Positions 12,392-12,907 of a stretch of 12,907 nucleotides of DNA are shown here, one piece after another. A program made the position numbers and the translations under genes. Each line of letters begins with the position of its first letter. Within the stretch, counting starts at the first letter, position 1. The notes beneath the pieces are model-generated. The model searched no databases, had not been told where the DNA came from, and was given only the letters and a program-made list of their open reading frames with translations. The DNA lies in contig CAKMOD010000074.1 of NCBI GenBank assembly GCA_927910885.1, positions 1-12,907 on the forward strand, in the 5' to 3' direction. The stretch is from an uncultured Prevotella sp. (lineage in GTDB: Bacteria > Bacteroidota > Bacteroidia > Bacteroidales > Bacteroidaceae).

Positions 12392-12907
12392 ATGAAATAA
12401 TAAAGTAAAGCTCTGTTACATAATAAGTCACACAGAGATGTAGGGTGGCTGGAGATTAATGCAATATCATGGAGGTGAGAATAGTACAAAGGTTGACAGA
12501 GACGAAACATACGGCTTTCTGATAACTTTAGGGATAAATGCTTTGTACATAAAACTCGCAAACAGCCTTCGTTGCTCCACACACTGTTGTTGTCTTCATG
12601 GACTTCTCCAAGTCAACAGCAGCTTAGAATTATGTTATATTTTAATCAAACAGGTAAATTCTGTTTGAGATAAGCGTACTTCATTTCTCTATAAAACAAC
12701 GAAAGTGACACCTCATGATGTCGCTTTTTGTTTTGATATGCCTCGACGATATCCTTAACCACATTGCTTTTACTTACCAACCGCAATGCTGTTGGACGTC
12801 AATAAAAATGTTATTAACAGATAAGAAGAATACTTTTTTGTTTTTTATTTATACAATTTTTATTATATTTTAAATAGATTTGTTTTAATATATAGGATTA
12901 TTTATGT
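12392..12907. other. Right-end gene-free region
   Basis: No open frame here looks like a gene; the longest ones lack any recognisable protein character. 12392-12580 shows nothing I can name. 12584-12735 holds three stem-loops (separate entry). 12790-12907 is extremely A/T-rich, like the upstream region of a plus-strand gene: TAGATTTG at 12875-12882 fits a -7 element, without a -33 partner, and an ATG at 12904-12906 could be the start of a gene cut by the window edge. Confidence 0.5.
12584..12735 (+). ncRNA. Candidate structured RNA or leader ending in a terminator
   Basis: Three consecutive plus-strand stem-loops. The first, 12584-12622, pairs CTGTTGTT with AACAGCAG (one G-U) around an inner GACTT-CTCC-AAGTC hairpin, with a 9-base one-sided bulge. 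The second, 12646-12668, is a perfect 8-base stem TCAAACAG/CTGTTTGA with a 7-base loop. The third, 12702-12727, pairs AAAGTGACA with TGTCGCTTT (one G-U) and is followed by TTGTTTTG, a usable terminator. No gene precedes it on this strand, so the terminator must end either a small RNA or an attenuated leader of a gene beyond the window. No full plus-strand promoter was found, and no known RNA family is recognised. Confidence 0.4.

Noticed and set aside
12459..12668. Open frames of 69 and 82 codons in the right-end gene-free region
   Set aside because: The two oppose each other, are Cys/Leu-rich and random-looking, overlap RNA-like stem-loops, and have no promoter of the consensus type.
571..12782. 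Shared 11-base string ACTTACCAACC near 580 and 12772
   Set aside because: A match of this length is expected by chance in a 13 kb AT-rich window, and the flanks do not match.

Overview
The window looks like chromosomal DNA of a Bacteroidetes bacterium, most likely an oral-type Prevotella. The evidence is low-to-middle GC, almost no Shine-Dalgarno sequences, several copies of the Bacteroidetes promoter (TTTG, 19-20 bases, then TAnnTTTG), an outer-membrane porin ending in Phe, and AT-rich intergenic DNA full of short repeats. The genus is inferred from style, not from a database match. No rRNA, tRNA, CRISPR array, transposase or phage gene was seen.

Layout. 1-646 holds no gene: a 45-base-period direct repeat and one terminator-like hairpin. 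647-1078 (-) is a Fur-family repressor with a complete PerR-type ligand set and a clear promoter. 1555-2079 (+) is a flavin reductase-like protein between two imperfect inverted-repeat elements built from degenerate 8-base units; a third such element lies at the end of the next gene. 2549-6100 (-) holds three exported proteins transcribed in the order PAP2 class A acid phosphatase, OprP-like porin, histidine acid phosphatase: a plausible organophosphate-scavenging cluster. 6265-9436 (-) is a two-gene unit: a lipoprotein-like beta-propeller sensor with one membrane helix and a cytoplasmic coiled coil, followed 13 bases later by an unrecognised cytoplasmic coiled-coil protein. 9884-10471 (-) is a DUF417/YkgB (RclC-like) membrane protein. 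10860-12278 (-) is a four-helix PepSY-associated membrane protein whose extracytoplasmic loops look propeller-like. 12279-12907 has no gene, but holds the PepSY promoter, a palindrome beside it, and three consecutive stem-loops ending in a plus-strand terminator.

How the genes may work together. The two phosphatases would release inorganic phosphate from organic esters outside the inner membrane and the porin would admit phosphate or substrates through the outer membrane. The only good promoter motif for this set is upstream of the PAP2 gene, so one transcript with hairpins in its two spacers is likely. The PerR-like repressor, flavin reductase, DUF417 protein and PepSY protein fit a loose redox, iron or oxidant-stress theme, but they have separate promoters and no shared operator was found.

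The least explained parts are the propeller/coiled-coil gene pair (possibly one protein split by a one-base frameshift), the 8-base-unit elements that touch two stop codons, a 22-base tandem repeat family at two distant loci, and the structured gene-free segment near the right end.
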